Shown: positions 27,140 to 36,234 of the stretch, in pieces
Layout of the letters: every line of letters starts with the position of its first letter
How positions within the stretch are numbered: the first letter of the stretch is position 1
Origin: Labrenzia sp. CE80
GTDB taxonomy: Bacteria; Pseudomonadota; Alphaproteobacteria; Rhizobiales; Stappiaceae
Length of the DNA stretch: 64,000 bases
NCBI RefSeq assembly: GCF_009650605.1
Contig: NZ_WAJT01000001.1
Coordinates: 682,001-746,000 of the forward strand
Direction of reading: 5' to 3'
Made by a program: the position numbers and the translations under genes
The notes under the pieces: generated by a model
Told to the model about the DNA's origin: nothing
Database searches by the model: none
What the model saw: the letters and a program-made list of their open reading frames with translations, nothing else

Positions 27140-27607
27140 ATGAAGCTCAACGAACTCAGGGACAATCCCGGTTCCGTTCAGAGCCGTCACCGCGTCGGAC
27201 GCGGTATCGGTTCTGGCAAGGGCAAGACCGGTGGCCGCGGTGTCAAGGGGCAGAAGTCCCGTTCAGGCGTCGCGATCAAGGGCTTTGAAGGCGGTCAGAT
27301 GCCGCTTCACCGCCGTCTGCCCAAGCGTGGTTTCACGAACATTTTCGCCAAGGAGTTCAATGTTGTCTCCCTTGGCCGTGTTCAGGAAGCTCTGGATGCA
27401 GGCAAGCTCGATGCGAAAACGGCCGTTACGGTCGAGACGCTGAAGGCAGCTGGTATCGTCAAGCGCGTCAAGGATGGCGTTCGCTTGCTCAGCGACGGTG
27501 AATTGAAGACTGCAGTCACTTTCGAGATCGCAGGCGCCTCCAAGGCTGCTGTTGAAGCGGTTTCCAAAGCTGGCGGCAAGGTCGTCGTTCTGGGAGCTCA
27601 GGCTTAA
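27140..27607 (+). CDS. rplO: 50S ribosomal protein L15
   Basis: L15 is a late-assembly protein. The 155-residue product has the glycine-rich GRGIGSGKGKTGGRGVKGQK stretch near the N terminus and GFEGGQMPLHRRLPKRGF. AGGAGA precedes ATG 27140. secY follows after 48 bases. Confidence 0.97.
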   Translation: MKLNELRDNPGSVQSRHRVGRGIGSGKGKTGGRGVKGQKSRSGVAIKGFEGGQMPLHRRLPKRGFTNIFAKEFNVVSLGRVQEALDAGKLDAKTAVTVETLKAAGIVKRVKDGVRLLSDGELKTAVTFEIAGASKAAVEAVSKAGGKVVVLGAQA

Positions 27608-27655
27608 CAGCCTGGGCTTTTCCCATTTGTCGGTAATAACTGACCGGAGTAGGGC

Positions 27656-28987
27656 ATGGCATCGGCCGCCGAACAACTTGCGTCAAATCTAAATTTCTCG
27701 GCTTTCGCAAAGGCTGACGAGCTCAAAAAGCGCATCTGGTTCACGCTGGGAGCGCTTTTGGTTTATCGGCTGGGCACTTATATTCCGCTGCCCGGTATCA
27801 ACCCGGACGCGTTTGCGCAGGCCTTCAACCAGGCGCAGTCCGGCATCATTGGCATGTTCAACATGTTTGCCGGTGGTGCTGTCGAGCGTATGGCCATTTT
27901 TGCCCTTGGCATCATGCCCTACATCTCTGCCTCCATTATCATGCAGCTTATGACGACGGTTGTTCCGACGCTTGAGCAGATGAAAAAGGAAGGCGAGCAG
28001 GGCCGTAAGGTCATCAACCAGTACACGCGTTATGGCACGGTGGTCTTGGCTGCATTCCAGGCTTACGGCATTGCTGTTGGTCTTGAGGGTGCGACCAACG
28101 TTGTCACGGATCCGGGCTGGTTCTTCCGTGCGTCCACCGTTTTGACGCTGGTCGGCGGCACCATGTTCCTTATGTGGCTTGGTGAACAGATCACGTCTCG
28201 CGGTATCGGCAACGGCATCTCGCTGATCATCTTTGCCGGCATTGTTGCAGGCCTGCCGACCGCGGTTGTCTCGACGCTCGAGCTTGGCCGTCAGGGCGCG
28301 CTGGCGACCTGGATTATCCTCATGGTGATCATCCTTGCTGTTGTCGTGATTGGCGTGATCGTCTTCATGGAGCGTGCTCAGCGCCGCTTGCTGATCCAGT
28401 ATCCGAAGCGCCAGATGGGCAACCGCATGTTCGAGGGCAATACCTCGTTCCTGCCGCTCAAGCTGAACACTGCGGGTGTGATTCCGCCGATCTTCGCGTC
28501 GTCGCTTCTTCTGGTACCGGCCACGATCGCGGGTTTCTCTTCGGGCAACACGAGCGAGTGGGTCACCACGATCACGGCTTTGCTAGGCCATGGACAGCCG
28601 CTTTACATGCTGTTCTATGCCACGATGATCGTCTTCTTCTGTTTCTTCTACACGGCGATCGTCTTCAATCCGACCGATACGGCCGACAATCTGAAGAAGC
28701 ATGGCGGCTTCATTCCGGGCATTCGTCCGGGTGAGCGCACCGCTCAGTACATCGACTACGTCCTGACCCGCATCACGGTTGTTGGTGCGATCTACATCAC
28801 CCTCGTCTGTCTATTACCCGAATTTCTTATTTCGGCCACAGGCGTTCCGTTCTATTTCGGAGGGACTTCGCTGTTGATCGTAGTCAGCGTGACCATGGAT
28901 ACGGTTTCCCAAATCCAGGGCCATCTGCTCGCTCACCAGTACGAGGGTCTGGTGAAAAAAGCAAAGCTCAGGGGGAAACGTAGATGA
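27656..28987 (+). CDS. secY: Protein translocase subunit SecY
   Basis: SecY is the pore of the general secretion channel in the inner membrane. The 443-residue product has ten predicted membrane helices, with the plug-region sequence MFNMFAGGAVERMAIFALGI, IMQLMTTVVPTLEQMKKEGE, and the cytosolic loop GERTAQYIDYVLTRIT. It works with SecE at 141-338. The last codons overlap adk by four bases (ATGA). Confidence 0.98.
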   Translation: MASAAEQLASNLNFSAFAKADELKKRIWFTLGALLVYRLGTYIPLPGINPDAFAQAFNQAQSGIIGMFNMFAGGAVERMAIFALGIMPYISASIIMQLMTTVVPTLEQMKKEGEQGRKVINQYTRYGTVVLAAFQAYGIAVGLEGATNVVTDPGWFFRASTVLTLVGGTMFLMWLGEQITSRGIGNGISLIIFAGIVAGLPTAVVSTLELGRQGALATWIILMVIILAVVVIGVIVFMERAQRRLLIQYPKRQMGNRMFEGNTSFLPLKLNTAGVIPPIFASSLLLVPATIAGFSSGNTSEWVTTITALLGHGQPLYMLFYATMIVFFCFFYTAIVFNPTDTADNLKKHGGFIPGIRPGERTAQYIDYVLTRITVVGAIYITLVCLLPEFLISATGVPFYFGGTSLLIVVSVTMDTVSQIQGHLLAHQYEGLVKKAKLRGKRR

Positions 28988-29580
28988 GACTGATTTTGGT
29001 CGGACCGCCGGGGGCGGGGAAGGGGACACAGGCGGGACGGCTCGTAGCCGATTACAACATCCCGCAGCTGTCGACCGGTGATATGCTTCGTGCCGCTGTT
29101 GCGGCTCAAAGTCCAGTTGGGTTACAGGCGAAAGCTGTGATGGACGCTGGCGGTCTTGTATCCGACGATATTGTCGTCGGCATCATCCGCGACCGGATTG
29201 CCGAGCCTGATGCCAAAAATGGCTTCATCCTGGATGGGTTTCCGCGCACGATCGCCCAGGCGGATGCTTTGGCGCAGATGCTCTCGGAGAACAACCTTGG
29301 CCTGGACGCAGTGATCGAACTGCGCGTGGACCAATCCAAGCTCGTTGACCGAATCATGAACCGGGCGGCGGAAGCCAAGGAAAAGGGCGAGCCTGTCCGC
29401 AAAGATGATGATCCGGAGGTCTTCAAGGATCGCCTCGAGGCCTACAACCGCGATACCGCTGTTGTGATCCCTTATTACGAAAAAGCGGGTCTGCTGACCG
29501 TGGTCGATGGCATGCAGTCCATTGATGATGTGTCACGCGACATCGAGAGCGTGCTCTCCAAGCTTGACGAAAAGGTTTAG
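28984..29580 (+). CDS. adk: Adenylate kinase
   Basis: Adenylate kinase interconverts ATP plus AMP with two ADP in the cytoplasm. The 198-residue product has the P-loop GPPGAGKGTQ at residues 7-16, DGFPRTIAQADAL and a C-terminal YYEKAGLLTVVDG. The LID region is the short form without zinc cysteines. It sits between secY and rpsM, as in most Alphaproteobacteria, coupled to secY by overlap. Confidence 0.97.
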   Translation: MRLILVGPPGAGKGTQAGRLVADYNIPQLSTGDMLRAAVAAQSPVGLQAKAVMDAGGLVSDDIVVGIIRDRIAEPDAKNGFILDGFPRTIAQADALAQMLSENNLGLDAVIELRVDQSKLVDRIMNRAAEAKEKGEPVRKDDDPEVFKDRLEAYNRDTAVVIPYYEKAGLLTVVDGMQSIDDVSRDIESVLSKLDEKV

Positions 29581-29614
29581 AGACGTTAAAGGACGCGCTC
29601 TAGCTGACAAGTTT

Positions 29615-29647
29615 CGTGCCGATCCTGTGATTCACGGGGCCGGCACG
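29615..29647 (+). other. Long hairpin in the adk-rpsM gap
   Basis: CGTGCCG (29615-29621) and CGGCACG (29641-29647) form a perfect 7-bp stem; inside it CCTGTG and CACGGG pair further. The 179-base gap is the longest within the ribosomal run. It may hold a partial terminator or an alpha-operon leader of the kind bound by S4 in Escherichia coli. No pseudoknot was worked out. Confidence 0.45.
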
Positions 29648-29759
29648 TTCTGTGCTTGCTGAACCAAGTACATTTAGTGCCTTGCAAGGGCCGGGCTCCA
29701 CCGGACGCGAGGAATAATAAGCAACGCGGTCGAAACGGCCGCATGACATGGAGAACAAC

Positions 29760-30128
29760 GTGGCACGTATTGCTGGCGTTAACATCCCAACGAACAAGCG
29801 CGTCGTTATCGCGCTTCAGTATATTCACGGCATTGGCGCGAAATTCGCGCAGGAAATCGTCGAGAAGGTCAACATTGCGCCGGAACGCCGCGTCAATGAA
29901 CTTTCCGATGCAGAAGTGCTTGCCATCCGCGAGACAATCGACGCCGATTACCTCGTTGAAGGCGACCTGCGCCGCGACACTGCAATGAACATCAAGCGTC
30001 TCATGGACCTTGGTTGCTACCGTGGCCTGCGTCACCGTCGTGGCCTGCCGGTTCGCGGTCAGCGCACACATACCAACGCACGTACCCGTAAGGGTCCTGC
30101 GAAAGCCATCGCTGGTAAGAAGAAGTAA
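29760..30128 (+). CDS. rpsM: 30S ribosomal protein S13
   Basis: S13 contacts tRNA and bridges the subunits. The GTG start at 29760 gives 122 residues beginning with ARIAGVNIPTNKRVV after the initiator, the normal N terminus, with GGAG seven bases upstream. An ATG at 29748 would add MENN; the GGAG lies inside that extension, so GTG is preferred. The end, with RGQRTHTNARTRKGPAKAI, is typical. Confidence 0.95.
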   Translation: MARIAGVNIPTNKRVVIALQYIHGIGAKFAQEIVEKVNIAPERRVNELSDAEVLAIRETIDADYLVEGDLRRDTAMNIKRLMDLGCYRGLRHRRGLPVRGQRTHTNARTRKGPAKAIAGKKK

Positions 30129-30193
30129 TCCAGTCGATTGGCGGTGGAGCTGCCGGTCTTACGGCAGTGTTGAGATCAAAGTAAGGAAAAAGA

Positions 30194-30583
30194 ATGGCTA
30201 AGGAAACGACGCGCGTGCGTCGCCGCGAGCGCAAGAACATTTCTTCTGGCGTCGCGCATGTGAACTCCACGTTCAACAACACGATGATCACCATTACCGA
30301 TGCACAGGGCAACACCATTTCTTGGTCGTCCGCCGGTGCTCTCGGCTTCAAGGGATCTCGTAAGTCTACGCCGTATGCTGCCCAGGTCGCAGCTGAAGAT
30401 GCCGCCAAGAAGGCATCCGAACACGGCATGCGTACCCTCGAAGTTGAAGTGCGTGGTCCAGGTTCTGGACGTGAGTCCGCTCTTCGTGCGCTTCAGGCCG
30501 CTGGTTTCCTGATCACGTCGATCCGCGACGTGACACCGATTCCGCACAACGGCTGCCGTCCGCGCAAGCGTCGCCGCGTCTAA
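30194..30583 (+). CDS. rpsK: 30S ribosomal protein S11
   Basis: S11 forms part of the platform near the mRNA exit. The 129-residue product has SGVAHVNSTFNNTMITITD at the N terminus and IRDVTPIPHNGCRPRKRRRV at the C terminus. Its stop codon lies inside a small hairpin (30581-30597). rpsD is not between this gene and rpoA, as usual in Alphaproteobacteria. Confidence 0.97.
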   Translation: MAKETTRVRRRERKNISSGVAHVNSTFNNTMITITDAQGNTISWSSAGALGFKGSRKSTPYAAQVAAEDAAKKASEHGMRTLEVEVRGPGSGRESALRALQAAGFLITSIRDVTPIPHNGCRPRKRRRV

Positions 30584-30597
30584 GGCTTTCCGCCTTA
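30581..30597 (+). other. Hairpin including the rpsK stop codon
   Basis: TAAGGC (30581-30586) and GCCTTA (30592-30597) form a perfect 6-bp stem with a five-base loop; the TAA stop is its first three bases. It may mark an mRNA processing point or slow decay between rpsK and rpoA. Confidence 0.4.
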
Positions 30598-30632
30598 GAT
30601 ATCTGTTTCTCCAATGGCAAAGAATAGCTTGC

Positions 30633-30647
30633 GGCCCTGCGAGGGCC
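30633..30647 (+). other. Hairpin upstream of rpoA
   Basis: GGCCCT (30633-30638) and AGGGCC (30642-30647) pair over a three-base loop about 28 bases before the rpoA GTG start. It could tune rpoA translation. Confidence 0.35.
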
Positions 30648-30675
30648 CAGGCGGGATAGCCGAAGGGGCAAAAAC

Positions 30676-31698
30676 GTGACCATTCAAAAAAACTGGCAAG
30701 AACTGATCAAGCCGACCAAGCTCGAAGTTAAGCAGGGTGAAGACCCGCGCTTCGTCGCGACTGTTGTCGCGGAGCCGCTTGAGCGTGGTTATGGTCTGAC
30801 TCTCGGAAATGCGCTGCGTCGTATTCTCCTTTCGTCGCTGCAGGGTTCTGCAGTGACTGCCGTTCAGATCGACGGCGTGCTGCACGAGTTCTCGTCCATT
30901 CCTGGTGTCCGCGAAGATGTCACAGACATCGTTCTCAACATCAAGGAAATTGCGATCCGCATGGATGGCGAGGGTCCCAAGCGTATGGTTGTGCGCAAGC
31001 AGGGACCTGGTGCGGTGACCGCAGGCGATATTCAGACGGTTGGTGATGTCGAAGTTCTGAACCCGGATCTTGTCCTGTGCACGCTGGATGAAGGCGCTGA
31101 AATCCGCATGGAATTCACCGTCAACACCGGCAAGGGCTACGTGTCGTCCGACCGTAACCGTCCGGAAGATGCGCCGATTGGCCTGATCCCGGTCGACAGC
31201 CTCTACTCTCCGGTCAAGAAAGTGTCCTACAAGGTGGAAAACACCCGTGAAGGCCAGGTTCTTGACTATGACAAACTTACCCTGACCGTTGAGACCGACG
31301 GTTCGGTTAAGCCGGATGACGCAGTCGCATTCGCTGCGCGCATCCTTCAGGATCAGCTTTCCATCTTCGTCAACTTCGAAGAGCCGCAGCGTGAAGTTGC
31401 CGAGGACACTGTCCCGGAACTTGCGTTCAACCCGGCGCTTCTCAAGAAGGTCGACGAACTGGAACTGTCCGTCCGCTCTGCCAACTGCCTGAAGAACGAC
31501 AATATCGTGTATATTGGCGATCTCATTCAGAAGACCGAAGCGGAAATGCTGCGCACGCCGAACTTCGGCCGCAAGTCGCTGAACGAAATCAAGGAAGTTC
31601 TCGCCCAGATGGGTCTGCACCTCGGTATGGAGGTCGCCAACTGGCCGCCTGAGAACATCGAAGATCTCGCGAAGCGATACGAAGACCACCAGTATTAA
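30676..31698 (+). CDS. rpoA: DNA-directed RNA polymerase subunit alpha
   Basis: Alpha dimerises to nucleate RNA polymerase assembly and its C-terminal domain binds UP elements and activators. The 340-residue product has the N-terminal domain with LERGYGLTLGNALRRILLSS and the C-terminal domain with ELSVRSANCLKNDNIVYIGD. It begins at GTG 30676 with AAGGGG upstream; family N termini (IQKNWQELIKP) support this. Confidence 0.98.
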   Translation: MTIQKNWQELIKPTKLEVKQGEDPRFVATVVAEPLERGYGLTLGNALRRILLSSLQGSAVTAVQIDGVLHEFSSIPGVREDVTDIVLNIKEIAIRMDGEGPKRMVVRKQGPGAVTAGDIQTVGDVEVLNPDLVLCTLDEGAEIRMEFTVNTGKGYVSSDRNRPEDAPIGLIPVDSLYSPVKKVSYKVENTREGQVLDYDKLTLTVETDGSVKPDDAVAFAARILQDQLSIFVNFEEPQREVAEDTVPELAFNPALLKKVDELELSVRSANCLKNDNIVYIGDLIQKTEAEMLRTPNFGRKSLNEIKEVLAQMGLHLGMEVANWPPENIEDLAKRYEDHQY

Positions 31699-31716
31699 GG
31701 GACGTCAGCGTCCCTT
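31697..31716 (+). other. Hairpin overlapping the rpoA stop codon
   Basis: AAGGGACG (31697-31704) and CGTCCCTT (31709-31716) form a perfect 8-bp stem with a four-base TCAG loop; the last two bases of the rpoA stop lie in the stem. No T-run follows, so transcription into rplQ is expected to continue. Confidence 0.45.
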
Positions 31717-31775
31717 CACACTCAACCGGACTTTGGGTTTCAGTCCCATTTGTCTGTCTTTAAAAGGAGAGGGCC

Positions 31776-32201
31776 ATGCGCCACGGTAATTCCGGCCGCA
31801 AGCTCAACCGGACCTCTAGCCACCGCAAGGCTATGTTCGCAAACATGGCAGCTTCGCTGATCAATCACGAGCAGATCGTGACGACCCTGCCGAAGGCCAA
31901 GGAAATGAAGCCGATCATTGACAAGCTGATCACGCTTGGCAAACGCGGCGACCTGCATGCACGCCGTCAGGCCATTTCGCAGATCCGCGACGTGGCGATG
32001 GTTCGCAAGCTCTTTGACGTGCTCGGTGAGCGCTACAAGGACCGTCAAGGCGGCTATAGCCGTGTTCTGAAAGCGGGCTTCCGTTATGGCGACAACGCTC
32101 CGCTCGCAGTAATCGAGCTGGTTGACCGCGACCCTGCTGCACGTGGTGCAGAAGATCGCGCACGCAGCGAAGCCGAGCAAGTTGCAGAGAACGCTGCGTA
32201 G
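31776..32201 (+). CDS. rplQ: 50S ribosomal protein L17
   Basis: L17 is a large-subunit protein near the tunnel exit. The 141-residue product begins MRHGNSGRKLNRTSSHRKAM and has LITLGKRGDLHARRQA. AAAAGGAGAGG lies before the ATG. It is the last gene of the translation run, closed by a strong terminator. Confidence 0.97.
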   Translation: MRHGNSGRKLNRTSSHRKAMFANMAASLINHEQIVTTLPKAKEMKPIIDKLITLGKRGDLHARRQAISQIRDVAMVRKLFDVLGERYKDRQGGYSRVLKAGFRYGDNAPLAVIELVDRDPAARGAEDRARSEAEQVAENAA

Positions 32202-32221
32202 TAGACGCGTTTCTCGAGCTT

Positions 32222-32250
32222 AAAAAGGCGGGCCTTGGCCCGCCTTTTTT
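32222..32250 (+). terminator. Rho-independent terminator after rplQ
   Basis: AAAAAGGCGGGCC (32222-32234) and GGCCCGCCTTTTT (32237-32249) are perfectly complementary over 13 bases and run into a T-tract. It ends the ribosomal operon run. Confidence 0.92.
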
Positions 32251-32393
32251 GTATTTCAGCTCGTTATTGGCTCATAAACTGTTGGCTGCAATCCTGAATT
32301 AGTTTCTGCCAGCTTTGCAATTATCCGAAAATTAACGGCCTACGACGATAGTCACACTGTCATTTTTACGCAGTGTCTCAGGGAGAGAGCGTG

Positions 32394-34577
32394 ATGGATC
32401 GGGCCTCCGATATTGTCTCGAAGAGAAAGAACCGTTTTTTGAAGTTGTCGGTCGTCGTACCCGCCCTGATGGTCGGCGTCACATTTGCTTCGTGCGTTGC
32501 TGTTGGGATTGGTGGGTATCTCAATGCGAGGTCTGGCCTTGAAGAGGCCGCCAACGGCGAACTTGCGATGGTCGCCAAAGCGCGACAGGCGCTCCTCGAT
32601 ATGCGTCTCAAAAGCCTTTCCGGTGATTTGGGAACCACTGCATCGGGCGCAGCCACGGCGCTTGCCTTTACTGACATGAATTCGGCGCTTTCCAATGTCG
32701 AGAATGATCGGCCGGAGCTCGAAGCCTATTTTCAGCCCGAAGATGCAGATGCGAATGCGCGGGCCGAACTGACAGGCAAGGACAGCAAGACGATGTATGC
32801 CTGGCGGCACACAGACGTCCACGGCAGCTTCTACTCGTCTTGGAAAAACAACAGCTACTCCGACATTTACGCGATCAACAAGGACGGCCTTGTTATCTAT
32901 AGTGTGACTAAGGCCGGCGATTTCCTTGGCTCGGCTGTTGAGGGTCCACTTGCGGACACCGGTTTGGGCGAGGTGTTTGCGAAAGCCCTGGTCGCTGAGA
33001 AGGGGCAGCAGTTCCATTCCAGTTTTGAAGCTTATGCTCCGGCAGGTGGTGAACCGTCCATGTTCATTGCCGAGCCCGCCTACATCACGAACTTCTCGGG
33101 CGAAGAAGTCGGCGGCGTGATCATGGTTCGCATCGGTTCCAGCTATCTGGAAGGTGTTGTGAACAACCGCGAGGGCCTGGGCGAGACAGGGCAGGTCTAT
33201 ATCGTCGACCGGTCGGGTACACTGCTGACCAACCAGCCACTGGCAAGTGAGCCAACGGCGACGGTCAAGTCCGTGACCTCGGATGTGATTTCGACTGCGG
33301 TATCGGGCCAGAATGCCTCTGGCGTCGTGACCGGCTCAGATGGCATAGACCGTATCACCGTCGCCGCACCGATGACCTTTGACAGCGAAACGTGGGCGAT
33401 TGTCGCCGAACGTGCGGTTACAGAGGCAATGGCAAGCGTCACCGAAATGCGCAACTCCATGGTCCTGACGACACTCATCACAGTGGGTATTGCGGCGATC
33501 ATTGCCTTGCTCTTCTCGCGTTCCATCACGCGACCGCTCGGTTCGCTGGCGGGAACACTTGAATCTATCGCTGATGGCGATGTTTCCGCCGATATCGATG
33601 CTGCCAACCGGGGCGACGAAATTGGTGATATCGGCAGGGCGGTCCTGCGGATCCGTCAGAACTCCGTTGAGGAGCAGGACCGTCGGGCGGAAGAAGACGC
33701 TCGCGCGGCTCGGTCTCAGGCAGAGCAGCGTCAGAGTATGCTCGGTGATCTGGCTGCCGAGTTCGAAGCGTCCGTTGGCAAGGTCGTGGACCATGTGGCT
33801 CACTCGGCTGCAACGCTGCGCGATTCTGCCAACGAGATGCGTCAGATGACCGAAAGCTCGGGTGAAACGTCTCAACGTGCCGCACAGGTTTCCACCGAGG
33901 CGATGAACGAGGTTCAATCCATTGCGACTGCATCCGATCAGCTTTCCAGTTCGATCCAGGAAATCTCATCGTTGATCGAACGCTCGTCCTCGGTCGCCCA
34001 GACGGCGACCGTCCGTGCTGAATCGACGAATGGAACGGTCCGCTCGCTGGCAGAGGCCGCGAACCGGATCGGCGAGGTCATTACGTTGATCAGCGATATC
34101 GCCGATCAGACCAACCTGCTTGCGCTCAATGCCACCATTGAGGCAGCGCGTGCCGGCGAAGCTGGCAAGGGCTTTGCTGTGGTTGCCTCCGAGGTCAAAG
34201 AACTGGCCTCTCAGACAGGCAAGGCAACGGGTGAAATCCAGCAGCAGGTGGATGCAATCCGCCAGGCGACGGAAGAAGCTGTCTCGGCCATTGGCGAGAT
34301 CCAGGATACGATCAGCGACATTACCCAGTCGGTGACCGATGTCTCCGCCGCTGTGACCGAGCAGAGCTTCGCCACCCGTGGCATTGCCGAGAACACACAG
34401 CGTGCGGCTGTTGGAACTTCGAAGGTGTCCGAGGATATTTCTAACGTCAGCGAGATTTCCGAGAAGACCAGCGATGCCGCGAATGCTTTTGCAATGTCGG
34501 TCCAGGAAATGTCTGAGCAAGCCAACAGCCTCGATCAGGAGGTTCAAAGCTTCCTCAGACAGGTACGCTCGGCCTAA
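32394..34577 (+). CDS. Methyl-accepting chemotaxis protein
   Basis: This is a transmembrane chemoreceptor that would signal through CheW/CheA to the flagellar motor. From ATG 32394 (727 residues; GGGAGAG upstream) the order is: first helix about 18-41, a large periplasmic sensor of double-Cache type (segments DIYAINKDGLVIYS and GQVYIVDRSGTLLTN mark the two halves), second helix about 353-374, HAMP about 375-428, and the signalling domain with its hairpin tip ATIEAARAGEAGKGFAVVAS. The ligand cannot be read from sequence. No che genes are adjacent; a terminator follows. Confidence 0.93.
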   Translation: MDRASDIVSKRKNRFLKLSVVVPALMVGVTFASCVAVGIGGYLNARSGLEEAANGELAMVAKARQALLDMRLKSLSGDLGTTASGAATALAFTDMNSALSNVENDRPELEAYFQPEDADANARAELTGKDSKTMYAWRHTDVHGSFYSSWKNNSYSDIYAINKDGLVIYSVTKAGDFLGSAVEGPLADTGLGEVFAKALVAEKGQQFHSSFEAYAPAGGEPSMFIAEPAYITNFSGEEVGGVIMVRIGSSYLEGVVNNREGLGETGQVYIVDRSGTLLTNQPLASEPTATVKSVTSDVISTAVSGQNASGVVTGSDGIDRITVAAPMTFDSETWAIVAERAVTEAMASVTEMRNSMVLTTLITVGIAAIIALLFSRSITRPLGSLAGTLESIADGDVSADIDAANRGDEIGDIGRAVLRIRQNSVEEQDRRAEEDARAARSQAEQRQSMLGDLAAEFEASVGKVVDHVAHSAATLRDSANEMRQMTESSGETSQRAAQVSTEAMNEVQSIATASDQLSSSIQEISSLIERSSSVAQTATVRAESTNGTVRSLAEAANRIGEVITLISDIADQTNLLALNATIEAARAGEAGKGFAVVASEVKELASQTGKATGEIQQQVDAIRQATEEAVSAIGEIQDTISDITQSVTDVSAAVTEQSFATRGIAENTQRAAVGTSKVSEDISNVSEISEKTSDAANAFAMSVQEMSEQANSLDQEVQSFLRQVRSA

Positions 34578-34599
34578 CAGCCGACAGGTGCATTTGAAG

Positions 34600-34632
34600 A
34601 TGGCCGCCGGGAGACTGGCGGCCATTTTCTTT
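34600..34632 (+). terminator. Rho-independent terminator after the chemoreceptor gene
   Basis: ATGGCCGCC (34600-34608) and GGCGGCCAT (34617-34625) form a perfect 9-bp stem with an eight-base loop, followed by TTTCTTTT. Confidence 0.88.
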
Positions 34633-34756
34633 TGTTATGACGTTCACGGGGAGTTCACAGCTCGCCGTTCGGCTTGGCATTGCCTCAGTCTGTCCCTATC
34701 TGGCATGTATCTCAGTGGTCAGTCGGCCGGAATCGGTCATGGAAGGGACACAGAAC

Positions 34757-36217
34757 ATGATGCTCATGAGCCTCAGGCGGGAATTGCGGATCGTATCGGG
34801 ACTCTTGCTGGGCTTTCTTGCCGTCGCGACTGCGGGTTCCGCGGCGAGCGCACAGGACAACGCCGGTGAGGGGCTTCGTCTTGTTCCTGGCTCCGCGCAG
34901 GAGATGAAGCTTTCTTTCGCTCCGATCGTGAAGGAAGTCGCGCCGGCGGTTGTCAATGTCTACGCCAGCCGAAAGGTCGTCCAGCAGCGCCGGGTTTCGC
35001 CTTTCTTCAATGACCCCTTCTTTCGCCGTTTCTTCGGCAACCCAGACCAGGGTCTGACGCAGCCGCAGGAACGGGTTCAATCTTCGCTTGGGTCGGGAGT
35101 GGTCATTTCGGCAGATGGTACTGTGATCACGAACCACCACGTCATCAAGGACGCTGACGAGGTGCGTGTCGCCTTGAACGACCGGCGGGAGTTCGATGCG
35201 GAAATCGTGCTTCTGGATGAGCGCACTGACCTTGCTGTTCTCAAGATCAAGGGGGAAGGACCGTTTGATTTCGTGCCCTTTGCCGGGTCCGACAGCCTTG
35301 AGGTTGGCGACATTGTTCTCGCGATTGGCAACCCCTTCGGTGTTGGCCAGACTGTCACACAGGGGATTGTCTCCGCGCTTGCACGGACACAGGTCGGCGT
35401 AACGGACTATCAGTTCTTCATTCAGACCGATGCGGCGATCAACCCCGGTAACTCGGGCGGTGCGCTGGTCGACATGAATGGCCAGCTCGTCGGGGTCAAT
35501 ACGGCGATCTTCTCCCGCTCTGGCGGCTCCAATGGTATCGGCTTTGCCATTCCAGCGCACATGGTACAGTTTGTCGCGACTGCTGCTGGCGAGGGTGGCA
35601 AGGTTCAGCGCCCCTGGCTCGGTGCAACCGTCCAGTTGGTCAATGCAGAGATTGCAGAGGCGCTGTCACTCGATCGTCCGCGTGGCGTCATCGTCACCAA
35701 TATCTATCCGAATTCTCCTGCGGAAGACGCGGGGCTGCGCGTGAGTGATCTTGTGATCGCGATCGACGGTAAGGAAGTCCTCGATCCTGACAGTTTCGGC
35801 TATCGTTTCGCGACAAAGCGGCTTGGCGAGCAGGCGCGCTTCACGATCTTACGTGGAGGGGATCAAGAGCTGATTGACATCAATCTTGCTCCTGCGCCCG
35901 AGACCACGCCACGCGACGCCCGCGTTCTGACCGAGTACTCACCATTCGAAGGCGCTACCGTGATGAACCTGTCGCCTGCGGTGGCGGAAGAAATCGGCGT
36001 TGAAGGCCTGCTGGAAGGTGTCGTGATCACCGAGATTGCGCCTAATAGCCCGGCAGGGCGCGTCGGCATGAAGGTTGGCGATATTGTCCGCGCCATCAAT
36101 GACGATGAAATTGTTTCCACGCGGATGCTCGAAGGGGTCACGAAAGTGCCGCCGCGGGTCTGGCGGCTGGATATCGAGCGCGATGGCAAGGTTTCCCGTA
36201 TCGTGTTGAGGGGCTAA
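34757..36217 (+). CDS. Periplasmic serine protease of the HtrA/DegP (MucD) family
   Basis: HtrA proteases degrade or refold damaged envelope proteins. From ATG 34757 (486 residues, GGAAGGGA eight bases upstream) there is a signal peptide ending near ASAQ (about residue 34), a trypsin-like domain with catalytic His128 (TNHHVI), Asp158 (RTDLAVLKI) and Ser233 (NPGNSGGALVD), then two PDZ domains (about 290-380 and 400-485). The frame is open upstream, but that extension lacks a ribosome site. rarA follows after 17 bases, suggesting co-transcription. Confidence 0.94.
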   Translation: MMLMSLRRELRIVSGLLLGFLAVATAGSAASAQDNAGEGLRLVPGSAQEMKLSFAPIVKEVAPAVVNVYASRKVVQQRRVSPFFNDPFFRRFFGNPDQGLTQPQERVQSSLGSGVVISADGTVITNHHVIKDADEVRVALNDRREFDAEIVLLDERTDLAVLKIKGEGPFDFVPFAGSDSLEVGDIVLAIGNPFGVGQTVTQGIVSALARTQVGVTDYQFFIQTDAAINPGNSGGALVDMNGQLVGVNTAIFSRSGGSNGIGFAIPAHMVQFVATAAGEGGKVQRPWLGATVQLVNAEIAEALSLDRPRGVIVTNIYPNSPAEDAGLRVSDLVIAIDGKEVLDPDSFGYRFATKRLGEQARFTILRGGDQELIDINLAPAPETTPRDARVLTEYSPFEGATVMNLSPAVAEEIGVEGLLEGVVITEIAPNSPAGRVGMKVGDIVRAINDDEIVSTRMLEGVTKVPPRVWRLDIERDGKVSRIVLRG

Positions 36218-36234
36218 GCGCCTATAAAGTTGCA

